Below, one piece after another: positions 25,977 to 34,764 of a stretch of DNA of 46,005 bases. Made by a program: the position numbers and the translations under genes. How positions within the stretch are numbered: position 1 is the first letter of the stretch; every line of letters begins with the position of its first letter. This DNA comes from Site-B1 sp963722665 (GTDB lineage: Bacteria; Bacteroidota; Bacteroidia; Flavobacteriales; Flavobacteriaceae), in NCBI GenBank assembly GCA_963722665.1, contig CAVRNW010000026.1, positions 1-46,005 of the forward strand, given 5' to 3'. A model generated the notes under the pieces. It was not told the DNA's origin. It saw only the letters and a list, made by a program, of their open reading frames with translations, and did not search any database.

Positions 25977-26569
25977 TTAGAAGAAATATCCAACACTTAT
26001 CTGGATGACGCTATTTTTAAAATCTGAATCACCCAATTCATCAGGATTATCATTAGCATCTGTTAAACCCAAATTATAACGTGCTCCAAAGTTCAATCCG
26101 CTGTCCAATTTATAACCTAATCCAAAGTTGACACCGAAATCTATACCCTTTAAATCGTCCTTAATATCTATTGAAAACCATCATCTTCTGTATATTTGGC
26201 TGACAATAAGATACCGATTTGCGGACCAGCTTCTAAACTAAGCCCTTCAACTACATAATATTTGGCCATGATAGGGATATTAAGATAATCTATTGGTCCT
26301 TCACCTGAAAAGGTATCACCTTCAAAATCTTCTTCCCAATCAGATCCCTGTGCGGAATACAATAATTCTGGTTGGACGGAAAACATGTCTGAGATCATAA
26401 TTTCAGCAACGACTCCTACATGAAAAGCAGTTCGTCCAGTGAAACTATCTACATCATCACCGGTAATGTCAGAAAAATTTACACCTGCTTTTGCACCAAA
26501 ATTTACTTGTGCAATAGAAATTGTCAAACTTAATAGCGCTAACGCTGTGAATAAAAATAATTTTTTCAT
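25977..26569 (-). pseudogene. Outer membrane beta-barrel paralogue with a one-base frameshift
   Basis: The first 133 codons (26569 down to 26168) encode a signal peptide and barrel strands almost parallel to the neighbour: VNFGAKAGVNFSDITGD, FSVQPELLYSAQGSD, LSLEAGPQIG. They then hit TAG after DDGFQ. The remaining strands, from DIKDDLKGIDFGVNFGLGYK to VIQISVGYFF, are intact in another frame down to the TAA at 25977. Adding one base to the four-base run at 26174-26177 restores DDGFSIDIKDDLKG. It is therefore a broken copy or a sequencing error; promoter and terminator region look intact. Confidence 0.85.
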
Positions 26570-26735
26570 AATAAAGAGTTTTAATTGATTATTTCCTTAA
26601 TTAAAAAAATTATCTTTTTTTTGTTTTTCCCCTTGAAATAACTATCTAAAATACAAATTTTATTAATTATTACCTAACTAATAAAGGTGTTTCTTAGTGG
26701 TTATAAAGTAATAATATTAGATTATTTTTACAAAA

Positions 26736-27632
26736 ATGAAATGGGATCATAGTTTAAAGGATTATAAGCACTACCTAAAATTAGAACGTGGTCTGTCTAT
26801 TAATTCAATTAACAGTTACTCTCTCGATATAGAAAAATTAATACTATTTCTTGAAAACAACAATTATACAGTTAGCCCAATATCCATAGACAAAGAAATC
26901 ATTCAGGAGTTCATATATTCCATTTCAAAACAAGTTAATGCACGTTCTCAATCCAGAATAATCTCAGGCTTACGCAGTTTTTTCAATTACCTGGTCTTTG
27001 AAGATTACAGGTCAACCAATCCTATGGATCTCATAGAATCGCCTAAAATTGGCAGGAAATTACCGGATACCCTTTCCACAAAAGAAATTGATGAACTCAT
27101 AGCCGCAATAGATCTAAGTAAGCCCGAAGGTGAACGAAATCGTGCAATCATAGAAACGCTCTATAGTTGTGGTTTGCGAGTTAGTGAATTAACTACTTTA
27201 AAACTATCCGATCTGTTCTTTGAAGAAGGTTTTGTGAAAGTTACCGGAAAAGGTAATAAACAACGTTTTGTGCCTATTGGAAGCAACACCATAAAATATA
27301 TTAATATTTACAAAGACGAAATAAGGTCGCATTTAGAAATAAAGAATGCATTTAAGGATACGTTATTTCTAAACAGAAGAGGAAAACAACTTAGCAGAGC
27401 TATGATCTTCACAATTGTTAAACAACTTGCAGAAAAAATTGGTATAAAAAAGAGTATTTCACCACATACCTTCAGGCACTCCTTTGCAACGCATTTGCTT
27501 GAAAATGGTGCCGACTTAAGATCCATTCAAATGATGTTGGGACATGAAAGTATTACAACAACTGAAATATACATGCATATGGACCGACGTCATCTTTCTG
27601 AAGTCATGAATAAATACCATCCAAGAAAATAA
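26736..27632 (+). CDS. xerD: Site-specific tyrosine recombinase XerD
   Basis: XerD acts with XerC at the dif site to resolve chromosome dimers. The 298-residue protein has a SAM-like N-terminal domain. The catalytic set is Arg148 (CGLRVSE), Lys172 (VTGKGNKQRFVP), His244/Arg247 (HTFRHSFATHLLENGADL), His270 (LGHES) and Tyr279 (TEIYMHMD). Length and motif spacing are those of the housekeeping enzyme. Nothing around it looks mobile: no direct repeats, excisionase or cargo genes. It ends 1 base from the convergent rny stop. Confidence 0.94.
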   Translation: MKWDHSLKDYKHYLKLERGLSINSINSYSLDIEKLILFLENNNYTVSPISIDKEIIQEFIYSISKQVNARSQSRIISGLRSFFNYLVFEDYRSTNPMDLIESPKIGRKLPDTLSTKEIDELIAAIDLSKPEGERNRAIIETLYSCGLRVSELTTLKLSDLFFEEGFVKVTGKGNKQRFVPIGSNTIKYINIYKDEIRSHLEIKNAFKDTLFLNRRGKQLSRAMIFTIVKQLAEKIGIKKSISPHTFRHSFATHLLENGADLRSIQMMLGHESITTTEIYMHMDRRHLSEVMNKYHPRK

Positions 27633-27633
27633 G

Positions 27634-29211
27634 TTATTTAGCAATATTCACTGCTCTGGTCTCCCTGATTACCGTTACTTTAACCTGACCTGGATAGGTC
27701 ATATCGGTTTGTATCTTTTGAGAGATCTCAAATGACAGATTTGCAGCCACATCATCGCTTACCTTTTCACTTTCCACAATGACCCTTAATTCTCTACCCG
27801 CTTGTATTGCATAGGCTTTTTGAACTCCCGTAAATCCGAAGGCTATATCTTCCAGATCTTTAAGTCGCTGGATATATGAATCAAGCACCTGTCTTCTGGC
27901 ACCTGGACGAGCTCCTGAAATGGCATCACATACTTGTATGATTGGTGATAACAAGAATTTCATCTCAACTTCATCATGGTGTGCTCCAATGGCATTGCAG
28001 ACTTCAGGCTTTTCACCAAATTTTTCTGCCCACTGCATGCCTAGTATTGCATGAGGTGTTTCCATATCTGCTTCGGCATCCGGGACTTTACCAATATCGT
28101 GTAATAGTCCGGCTCGTTTGGCTATTTTAGAATTCAATCCTAGCTCAGCTGCCATAATTCCGCACAATTTGGCAACTTCTCTCGAGTGTTGCAGAAGGTT
28201 TTGACCATAAGAGGATCTATATTTCATTCGACCCACCATCTTTATCAATTCTGGATGTAAACCATGAATACCCAAATCGATAACAGTTCTTTTTCCTACT
28301 TCTATAATTTCCTGCTCTATCTGTTTTTGGGTCTTATTAACTATTTCCTCAATTCTTGCAGGATGAATTCTGCCATCAGTAACCAATTTATGAAGTGATA
28401 AACGGGCGATCTCTCTGCGAACAGAATCGAAACATGATAGAATAATTGCCTCGGGTGTATCATCAACTATGATCTCCACTCCTGTTGCAGCCTCAATTGC
28501 ACGAATATTACGTCCTTCTCGTCCTATAATTCGTCCCTTAACGTCGTCGGATTCTATATTAAAGACTGAAACGCAATTATCGATTGCTTCTTCAGTGCCA
28601 ACTCGTTGAATGGTATTGATTATAATTTTTTTGGCTTCCTGTTGCGCTGTTAATTTAGCCTCCTCCATTTTATTCTGGACATAAGCCATGGCATCGCTTT
28701 TAGCCTCACCTTTCAAGGATTCGATCAATTGCTCTTTGGCATCTTCGGCTGATAAACTGGAAATAACCTCAAGTTGCTCTACCTGACTTTTATGCAATCG
28801 TTCCACTTCTGATTGTTTCTTGTCAAGAAAATCAAGACGTTGATCGTAGTCCTTGATCTTGGACGCTATATTTTCATTTAGTTGCTTATTTTTAGATAGT
28901 TCACTTGATATCTGAGATTCTTTATCACGCGTACGCTTTTCAGATTCCGCCATCTTTTTATCTCTGGATAAGATCACTTTTTCATGTTCAGATTTTAATT
29001 CAATAAACTTTTCTTTGGCTTGTAATATTTTATCCTTCTTTATAGTTTCTCCTTCACTCTTGGCTTCCTTCAAAATTGTGCCAGCTGTCCTTTTTGCATC
29101 TTTAATTAATTTAGATGCTTTATTTCTTTCCAACAATTTTGCAATTAAGTATCCTACAATTATTCCCAGTACAATACTTCCAACAACAATTAAAATTGTA
29201 TTTCGATCCAT
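27634..29211 (-). CDS. rny: Ribonuclease Y
   Basis: RNase Y is a membrane-anchored endoribonuclease of mRNA decay. The 525-residue protein has an N-terminal membrane helix (ILIVVGSIVLGIIVGYLIA), a long charged coiled coil (~30-200), a KH domain with GRIIGREGRNIRAIEAATGVEI near residue 225, and an HD domain with LLHDIGKVPDAE at about 370. The length is normal. It is the last gene of a leftward unit with the coiled-coil gene, zapA and 6S RNA. Confidence 0.97.
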   Translation of the reverse strand: MDRNTILIVVGSIVLGIIVGYLIAKLLERNKASKLIKDAKRTAGTILKEAKSEGETIKKDKILQAKEKFIELKSEHEKVILSRDKKMAESEKRTRDKESQISSELSKNKQLNENIASKIKDYDQRLDFLDKKQSEVERLHKSQVEQLEVISSLSAEDAKEQLIESLKGEAKSDAMAYVQNKMEEAKLTAQQEAKKIIINTIQRVGTEEAIDNCVSVFNIESDDVKGRIIGREGRNIRAIEAATGVEIIVDDTPEAIILSCFDSVRREIARLSLHKLVTDGRIHPARIEEIVNKTQKQIEQEIIEVGKRTVIDLGIHGLHPELIKMVGRMKYRSSYGQNLLQHSREVAKLCGIMAAELGLNSKIAKRAGLLHDIGKVPDAEADMETPHAILGMQWAEKFGEKPEVCNAIGAHHDEVEMKFLLSPIIQVCDAISGARPGARRQVLDSYIQRLKDLEDIAFGFTGVQKAYAIQAGRELRVIVESEKVSDDVAANLSFEISQKIQTDMTYPGQVKVTVIRETRAVNIAK

Positions 29212-29239
29212 GATTATTTGATTTTTATGTATAAAAAAA

Positions 29240-29423
29240 GCCTACATTAATTTTGGTTTTTGAATAAACTCCTTAAAAACAAGTTTAGGGCTAACAAACT
29301 GATCAAGTATCTGCTCGAGATACTGAAACAAGTTCAGCACTAGCAGCTCGCTTTTACAGCTTAAACTCACCCTTTTTAAAGAATTAACGTTGAGTTTAAC
29401 AAATAAATATAATTAATGTAGGC
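29240..29423 (-). ncRNA. ssrS: 6S RNA
   Basis: In the 240-base gap between zapA and rny lies a 184-nt element closed by a 13-bp perfect stem (GCCTACATTAATT at its 5' end with AATTAATGTAGGC at its 3' end). A seven-T run follows on the minus strand. The inner part folds into a long rod with an apical hairpin (AGTATCT-N5-AGATACT). Length, rod-like fold and terminal T run fit 6S RNA, which traps housekeeping RNA polymerase. The linkage to zapA recalls the ssrS-zapA pair of gammaproteobacteria and the locus I remember from Bacteroidota. Covariance-model confirmation was not possible. Confidence 0.85.
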
Positions 29424-29451
29424 AGTAAATTTTTGTTATGTAAAGAACGTA

Positions 29452-29745
29452 TCAAGAATTTAAATGCTGAAGCAGTAATGTATCCAAGGCTTTTAACTTG
29501 TCTTCCACTTCTTCATTTTCAGTCTTATTATCTATAGATCTCTGCTCTATTTGAGAAGCAAATTGCAATGCGCACATTGCAAGTACATCTTGTTTATCCT
29601 GAACAGAATAACTTTGCTCAAACTGCTTGATCATAGCCTCTATCTTTTTAGCTGCCTTTCGTAAACCTTCTTCCTGACTTGGGTCTATTGTCAAAGGATA
29701 TACTCTGTTAGCTATAGATAGCTTTATTTTAAGCTTTTCAGACAT
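29452..29745 (-). CDS. zapA: Cell division protein ZapA
   Basis: ZapA is a small cytoplasmic protein that bundles FtsZ filaments. The 97-residue protein has the family opening KLKIKLSIANRVYPLTIDPSQEEGLRKAAKKIEAMIKQF and the central VLAMCALQFASQIEQ, followed by a helical tail that forms the antiparallel coiled coil. Length matches the family. It follows the coiled-coil gene by 17 bases and precedes 6S RNA, in the same leftward unit. Confidence 0.92.
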   Translation of the reverse strand: MSEKLKIKLSIANRVYPLTIDPSQEEGLRKAAKKIEAMIKQFEQSYSVQDKQDVLAMCALQFASQIEQRSIDNKTENEEVEDKLKALDTLLLQHLNS

Positions 29746-29762
29746 TGATCGCTATTTTTACA

Positions 29763-30053
29763 TTATTCAGAGAGTTGGACGATACAATGGTCTATCTCCC
29801 TTATTAATGCATTTATTTTAAGCTTAGTTTCTCTTTTATTTTCTTCACTGCCAAGCATTGAACTTGCAATCTTGAGTGATTCATACTTGTCTTCCCAGTT
29901 TAGCAACTCTTTCTCCTGATCTACAATTTTTTCCTCAGAAATTGTTAGTTCCTGATTCAATTTTAAGTTGGATTGCTTTAAAACTTCCAGCTTATGTAAC
30001 ATTTTGCTAATTCTGTTTTCCAGTGAATCTACAATATCTTGGATGTTACTCAT
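29763..30053 (-). CDS. ZapB-like coiled-coil protein
   Basis: A 96-residue protein with no signal or membrane segment. It is almost entirely helical with heptad-patterned leucines and acidic or basic faces (VDSLENRISKMLHKLEVLKQSNLKLNQELTI) and a second helical part with KLKINALIREIDHCIVQL. The coiled-coil architecture and position directly before zapA make a ZapB-like division role plausible, but similarity cannot be proven by eye. It is the first gene of the zapA-6S-rny unit and has a well-matched promoter 25 bases before the ATG. Confidence 0.7.
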   Translation of the reverse strand: MSNIQDIVDSLENRISKMLHKLEVLKQSNLKLNQELTISEEKIVDQEKELLNWEDKYESLKIASSMLGSEENKRETKLKINALIREIDHCIVQLSE

Positions 30054-30077
30054 TTACAATTTTCAACACTTATTTCA

Positions 30078-30108
30078 CAAAGTTAACATACCTAAATTTA
30101 AATAACAA
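30078..30108 (-). promoter_or_regulatory. Predicted promoter of the ZapB-like/zapA/6S/rny unit
   Basis: On the minus strand TTG (30106-30108) is followed after 20 bases by TAACTTTG (30078-30085), a full match to TTG-N17-23-TAnnTTTG. Transcription should start near 30074, about 21 bases before the ATG at 30053. Confidence 0.7.
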
Positions 30109-30219
30109 TTGTTTTTATATAAAATTTATAACAGGCTAATAACTAGTCTTTTAAATATTGTGGATTAGTATTTGATATATCCTTTGCAGATTTGATTCAA
30201 ATTAATATTTTAGCAGTAT

Positions 30220-31917
30220 ATGAAAATGATTAAAACCCTGACTTTTTTTATTTTTGTTTGCAGCCTAAGTTTTGCGCAAAATAATTACCCACAGGACTAT
30301 TTTAGAAGCCCATTGGATATACCAATAGTTCTATCTGGCACGTTTGGTGAATTAAGAACAAATCACTTTCATTCCGGACTTGACATAAAAACTGAACAGG
30401 TTGAAGGAAAAAAGGTGTATACTGCAGCAAAAGGTTACGTCAGCAGGATAAAAATTACCCATTGGGGATATGGAAAGGCCTTATATATTACACATCCTAA
30501 TGGATATACATCTGTCTACGGACATTTACAAAAATTTTCTCCAAAAATAGAAGACTATGTAAAAAAGAAGCAATATCAAAAAGAGACTTTTGAGATTGAA
30601 TTATATCCCGGAGCCGAAGAGTTACAAATTAATAAAGATGAAATTGTAGCATTTAGTGGTAATTCAGGAGGATCAGGTGGCCCTCATTTACACTTTGAAA
30701 TTCGTGATAAAAGTTCCAGACCAATAAATCCAATGTTCTTTGGCATAGAAGTTAAAGATACCCAAGATCCGTCCATAAGGGATGTTTACGCCTATCCAAT
30801 TGATCAGGGATCACACATAAACAGGTCAGCTAAAAGGGTCAAGCTTAGGTTAATTCCGCTGCAAAATGGAGATTATACAGTCGAAAGTGTGGAAGCTTTT
30901 GGAAGAATCGGGTTTGGCATAAATGCCACAGACAGACAGGATCTGGCAGCAAACAATAATGGTATATACAGTATTCAAACATTTTTGAACGGAAATAAAA
31001 ATTTTGAATTGGCTTTTAATAAATTTTCATTTAGCGAAACTAAACATCTTAACAGGTTAATAGATTATGAATTGTTCTCTGAAAACAAGGACCGTATACA
31101 AAAATTATTCGTGGAACGAAATAATCCTCTGAGTCTATATAAGAATGTTCACGAAAATGGATTCCTGAATATAATGGACAGTACCTCTTATATCTATAAA
31201 TTAAAAGTAACGGATTATAAAGATAATGAGGTATTGATCACTATCCCAATTAAAGGAAAATTAGAGAATGATCTTGAACCAACTTATGTCAACACAACAC
31301 CATACTTTGTTGTACACGATCAGCCAAAAACTTTTAATAAAGGTAATGGATCTGTTTATTTCCCTGAAAATACATTTTATGATAATTTATACCTTGATTT
31401 TGATGTCTCGGGAGATACTTTAAAGATCCACAAACCAGTCATCCCAACTTTAAAGAACTTTGTAATAACTTATGACATAAGTAAATATAAACCTTCTGAT
31501 AGAAGTAAACTTTTCGTCGCCAGAGTTACAGGATACAAAAAAAAATATCTAAACTATGTTTATTCAACCAGAAAAGGAAACAAACTAACTGCAAGGACCA
31601 AAACATTAGGTGATTATATGTTAGCCACAGATACAGAAAAACCAGAAATAAAACCTGTCAATTTTGATGACGGAAAGTGGTTAAGTAATTATAGATACAT
31701 AAAGATTAAACTCAGTGACGATCTTTCCGGGATAAAAAATTACAGAGCAACAGTGAATGACAAATGGATCCTGATGGAGTTTGATGCAAAAAAGTCTATT
31801 CTTACCTATGATTTTAATGACAATGCAGTCACTGATACCAAAAACAATTTAAAACTAATTGTGACAGATTATGTTGGAAATAGTGCTACATTTGAAGCAA
31901 CTTTTTTCAGAAAATAA
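30220..31917 (+). CDS. Secreted M23 family metallopeptidase
   Basis: A 565-residue exported protein; the signal peptide ends around SLSFAQ. The LytM zinc domain occupies ~35-175, with the HxxxD motif in NHFHSGLDIK, YGKALYITHPNGYTSVYGHL, and the HxH motif in GGPHLHFEIRD. Such domains cut peptide bonds in peptidoglycan or secreted proteins. The rest (~180-565) has no assigned motif and reads as beta-rich Ig-like segments. It is followed 11 bases later by a TonB-dependent receptor, so the two are probably co-transcribed. Confidence 0.9.
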   Translation: MKMIKTLTFFIFVCSLSFAQNNYPQDYFRSPLDIPIVLSGTFGELRTNHFHSGLDIKTEQVEGKKVYTAAKGYVSRIKITHWGYGKALYITHPNGYTSVYGHLQKFSPKIEDYVKKKQYQKETFEIELYPGAEELQINKDEIVAFSGNSGGSGGPHLHFEIRDKSSRPINPMFFGIEVKDTQDPSIRDVYAYPIDQGSHINRSAKRVKLRLIPLQNGDYTVESVEAFGRIGFGINATDRQDLAANNNGIYSIQTFLNGNKNFELAFNKFSFSETKHLNRLIDYELFSENKDRIQKLFVERNNPLSLYKNVHENGFLNIMDSTSYIYKLKVTDYKDNEVLITIPIKGKLENDLEPTYVNTTPYFVVHDQPKTFNKGNGSVYFPENTFYDNLYLDFDVSGDTLKIHKPVIPTLKNFVITYDISKYKPSDRSKLFVARVTGYKKKYLNYVYSTRKGNKLTARTKTLGDYMLATDTEKPEIKPVNFDDGKWLSNYRYIKIKLSDDLSGIKNYRATVNDKWILMEFDAKKSILTYDFNDNAVTDTKNNLKLIVTDYVGNSATFEATFFRK

Positions 31918-31928
31918 ATCATATCCTT

Positions 31929-34391
31929 TTGAAGAATTCCTTCGTTATAATATTAATTTTCTTATCACTAATCTCATTAAACAGTTTAGCTCAAAATGCA
32001 ACCTTACGTGGTGTTATTCTGGATGATTCAAAAAAACCAATAAGTAAAGTAAATATCAAAGCCGAAAACTTTGGCACTGAGACCAATGAAAATGGTTTTT
32101 ATATGCTGAAAATCGCCAGTAATAAAAATGTTACTGTGGAATTTTCTCATTTATCACATAAAAAAGTTGTGGCCACTTTTAATTTAAAAAATGGTGAAGA
32201 GTTAGAATTCAACCCGGTGATGGATATCAGGATAGAACAAATTGCTACTGTTGTAATTAAAGGTAATCGCCGTAAAGATGTCGAGGGAATCATAACCATA
32301 AAACCGGAACAGATACGTAAAATTCCCGGTGCTAATCCCGGAGTTGAAAACATTTTACAAACGCTACCAGGAGTAAGCAGTAACAATGAATTGAGCACGC
32401 AATACTCAGTTCGTGGCGGAAACTATGATGAAAACCTAGTATATGTCAATGAAATAGAAGTGTATCGTCCATTTTTAATTCGTTCAGGACAACAAGAAGG
32501 ACTAAGTTTTGTGAATACAGATCTGGTTCAAAATGTCGATTTTTCTGCCGGCGGATTTCAAGCTAAATTCGGTGATAAACTTTCATCAGTTCTTGACATA
32601 ACCTATAAAGAACCAATTGGCTTTGGTGCATCTGCTGATTTGAGCTTATTGGGAGGAAGTGTTTCAATAGAAGCTTTAAGTAAAGATTCTAAACTATCCG
32701 GAATAGCCGGAATTAGATACAGAGATAACAGTTTATTGGTTGACGCCAAACAAACGGAAACCAATTTTATGCCACGCTTTGCCGATGTGCAGACTTATTT
32801 AACTTATAAATTCTCAGATAAATTTCATTTAAACTTTTTAGGAAACATCGCCTTAAACAAATATGATTATCAGCCATTCACAAGACAGACCAATTTTGGT
32901 ACTTTAGAAAATCCTGTGGCCTTATTGGTTTTTTATGATGGCCAGGAAAAAGATGAATTCAATACTTATTTTGGATCTTTTAAAGCAAACTACTTTTTAA
33001 ATGACCAAACTACTTTAAAGTTAATTGGCTCGGCATACCACACTACAGAACAGGAATATTTTGATATTCTGGCACAATACAGATTGGGCGATGTCAATAG
33101 TAATATAGGTGATGAAAACTTAGGTGAAGTGGAATTCAGCGAAGGAATAGGTTCACAATTAACTCACGCAAGAAATGATCTTGATGCCTTAATTACCAAT
33201 ATTGAGCACAGAGGAAATCATCAGGTTGATGGCCACACTTTTGAATGGTCTTTAAAATATACACATGAGGATATCAGGGATAGAATTGTGGAATGGGAAG
33301 TGATCGATTCTGCCGGTTTTTCGATTAATCCACCAAACATTGACAACTTCAACAACCAACCTTACACGCCTTATGATGGGCCTTTAGTAGCGTTCAATAA
33401 TGTGCGAGCCACAAACCAGGTAAAGATAGACAGATTGCAGGCTTTTGCACAATGGAGCAAGCGTTCGTCAATTGGTAATAATGAAGTTTGGTATAATTTA
33501 GGGGTTAGAGCTCATAATTGGAATGTCAGCGGAGAAGGACTGGAAAGCAACTCTCAAACTGTTTTTAGCCCGAGGGTACAGTTTACAATAAAACCTGACT
33601 GGGAAAAAGACATGCTTTTCAGATTATCCGGCGGACTTTATTATCAGCCTCCTTTTTACAGAGAATTAAGAGATTCCCTGGGAGCTGTTAATACAAGTGT
33701 GAAAGCACAGAAATCAATTCATGTTGTTCTAGGCAACGATTATAGTTTTAAACTTTGGGACAGGCCATTTAAACTCATTTCTGAATTGTATTATAAAAAT
33801 ATAACAGATGTGAATCCGTATACCATTGAAAATGTGAGGATACGTTACAGAGCGAGAAACATAGCTAAGGCATATGCTTACGGACTGGATTTGAGATTAA
33901 ATGGTGAATTTGTTCCGGGAACCGAATCCTGGTTCAGTTTTGGGTATTTAAAAACTGAAGAGAATATAAATGATCAAGGTTATATTGCCCGCCCGACGGA
34001 TCAACGATTGAAATTCGGATTATTATTACAGGACTATGTTCCAGTTATGCCTAATATGAAAATGTATTTGAATTTGGTATATAATACAGGATTACCCGGT
34101 GGATCACCAAGTTATGCGAATCCTTATGATTTCCAAAACCGATTACCGGATTATAAACGTGCCGATCTGGGGTTACAATATGTTATTGTGGATGATGAAT
34201 CTAAATTTGACATTGGCTGGAAAAAACCTTTTAAATACTTATCAGTCGGATTTGAAATATTCAATATGTTCGATGTGCAAAACTCAATAACAAATACGTG
34301 GGTCAGAGATGTTTACAGTCAGCGCCAATTTGCAATTCCTAATTATTTAACACCAAGAGTATTCAATGTAAGGACTACAATGCGGTTCTAA
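31929..34391 (+). CDS. TonB-dependent receptor with carboxypeptidase-like regulatory domain
   Basis: An 820-residue outer-membrane receptor. The signal peptide (IILIFLSLISLNSLAQ) is followed by a CarboxypepD-like domain (ATLRGVILDDSKKPISKVNIKAENFGTETNENGFYML). A plug domain (GVENILQTLPGVSSNNELSTQYSVRGGNYDENLVYVN) precedes the barrel, which ends with an aromatic residue (RTTMRF). Start is TTG at 31929; no ATG is available before the signal sequence. There is no SusD partner next to it, so it is not a typical polysaccharide-utilisation pair. The substrate is unknown; the co-directional M23 protease suggests a peptide or envelope link, as inference. Confidence 0.92.
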   Translation: MKNSFVIILIFLSLISLNSLAQNATLRGVILDDSKKPISKVNIKAENFGTETNENGFYMLKIASNKNVTVEFSHLSHKKVVATFNLKNGEELEFNPVMDIRIEQIATVVIKGNRRKDVEGIITIKPEQIRKIPGANPGVENILQTLPGVSSNNELSTQYSVRGGNYDENLVYVNEIEVYRPFLIRSGQQEGLSFVNTDLVQNVDFSAGGFQAKFGDKLSSVLDITYKEPIGFGASADLSLLGGSVSIEALSKDSKLSGIAGIRYRDNSLLVDAKQTETNFMPRFADVQTYLTYKFSDKFHLNFLGNIALNKYDYQPFTRQTNFGTLENPVALLVFYDGQEKDEFNTYFGSFKANYFLNDQTTLKLIGSAYHTTEQEYFDILAQYRLGDVNSNIGDENLGEVEFSEGIGSQLTHARNDLDALITNIEHRGNHQVDGHTFEWSLKYTHEDIRDRIVEWEVIDSAGFSINPPNIDNFNNQPYTPYDGPLVAFNNVRATNQVKIDRLQAFAQWSKRSSIGNNEVWYNLGVRAHNWNVSGEGLESNSQTVFSPRVQFTIKPDWEKDMLFRLSGGLYYQPPFYRELRDSLGAVNTSVKAQKSIHVVLGNDYSFKLWDRPFKLISELYYKNITDVNPYTIENVRIRYRARNIAKAYAYGLDLRLNGEFVPGTESWFSFGYLKTEENINDQGYIARPTDQRLKFGLLLQDYVPVMPNMKMYLNLVYNTGLPGGSPSYANPYDFQNRLPDYKRADLGLQYVIVDDESKFDIGWKKPFKYLSVGFEIFNMFDVQNSITNTWVRDVYSQRQFAIPNYLTPRVFNVRTTMRF

Positions 34392-34508
34392 ATTTCATCA
34401 AAATTATAGTCATATTTGAGTTTAAATGACCCGAAATATTCGTGGTAAAAAATTTAACGTAAAACAATATTTATTATATTTACTCTTATTAATATTTAAA
34501 TTTTAACC

Positions 34509-34700
34509 ATGAGTAAAGGAACAGTAAAATTCTTCAATAATGCCAAGGGATTTGGATTCATTACTGAAGAAGGTTCTAACAAAGAACATTTTGTACACAT
34601 TTCCGGCCTGATCGATGAGATTAAAGAGGGTGATGAAGTAGAATTCGATTTGCAAGAAGGGAAAAAAGGATTGAACGCAGTAAACGTAAAAGTAATTTAA
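34509..34700 (+). CDS. Cold-shock domain protein
   Basis: A 63-residue CspA-type OB-fold protein with the RNP motifs KGFGFI and HFVHIS and the opening KGTVKFFNNAKGFGFITEE. It binds single-stranded nucleic acid as an RNA chaperone. A leader of about 117 bases precedes the ATG, long enough for a cold-responsive structure, but I see no clear fold. It is monocistronic with a strong terminator. Confidence 0.95.
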   Translation: MSKGTVKFFNNAKGFGFITEEGSNKEHFVHISGLIDEIKEGDEVEFDLQEGKKGLNAVNVKVI

Positions 34701-34727
34701 TATATACTTTCAGTTTAATGAACTCAG

Positions 34728-34753
34728 AAGCCTATCCGTTGATAGGCTTTTTT
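34728..34753 (+). terminator. Terminator of the cold-shock gene
   Basis: A 9-bp stem (aagcctatc / gataggctt) with a CGTT loop is followed by a T run, 27 bases after the stop. Confidence 0.9.
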
Positions 34754-34764
34754 ATTTCCCGTAT

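Noticed and set aside
26736..27632. Mobile integrase
   Set aside because: Sequence and length are those of housekeeping XerD, and no attachment repeats, excisionase or cargo genes lie nearby.
34392..34508. Cold-shock riboregulator upstream of the csp gene
   Set aside because: The leader is long enough but contains no clear pairing or conserved box that I can show by eye.
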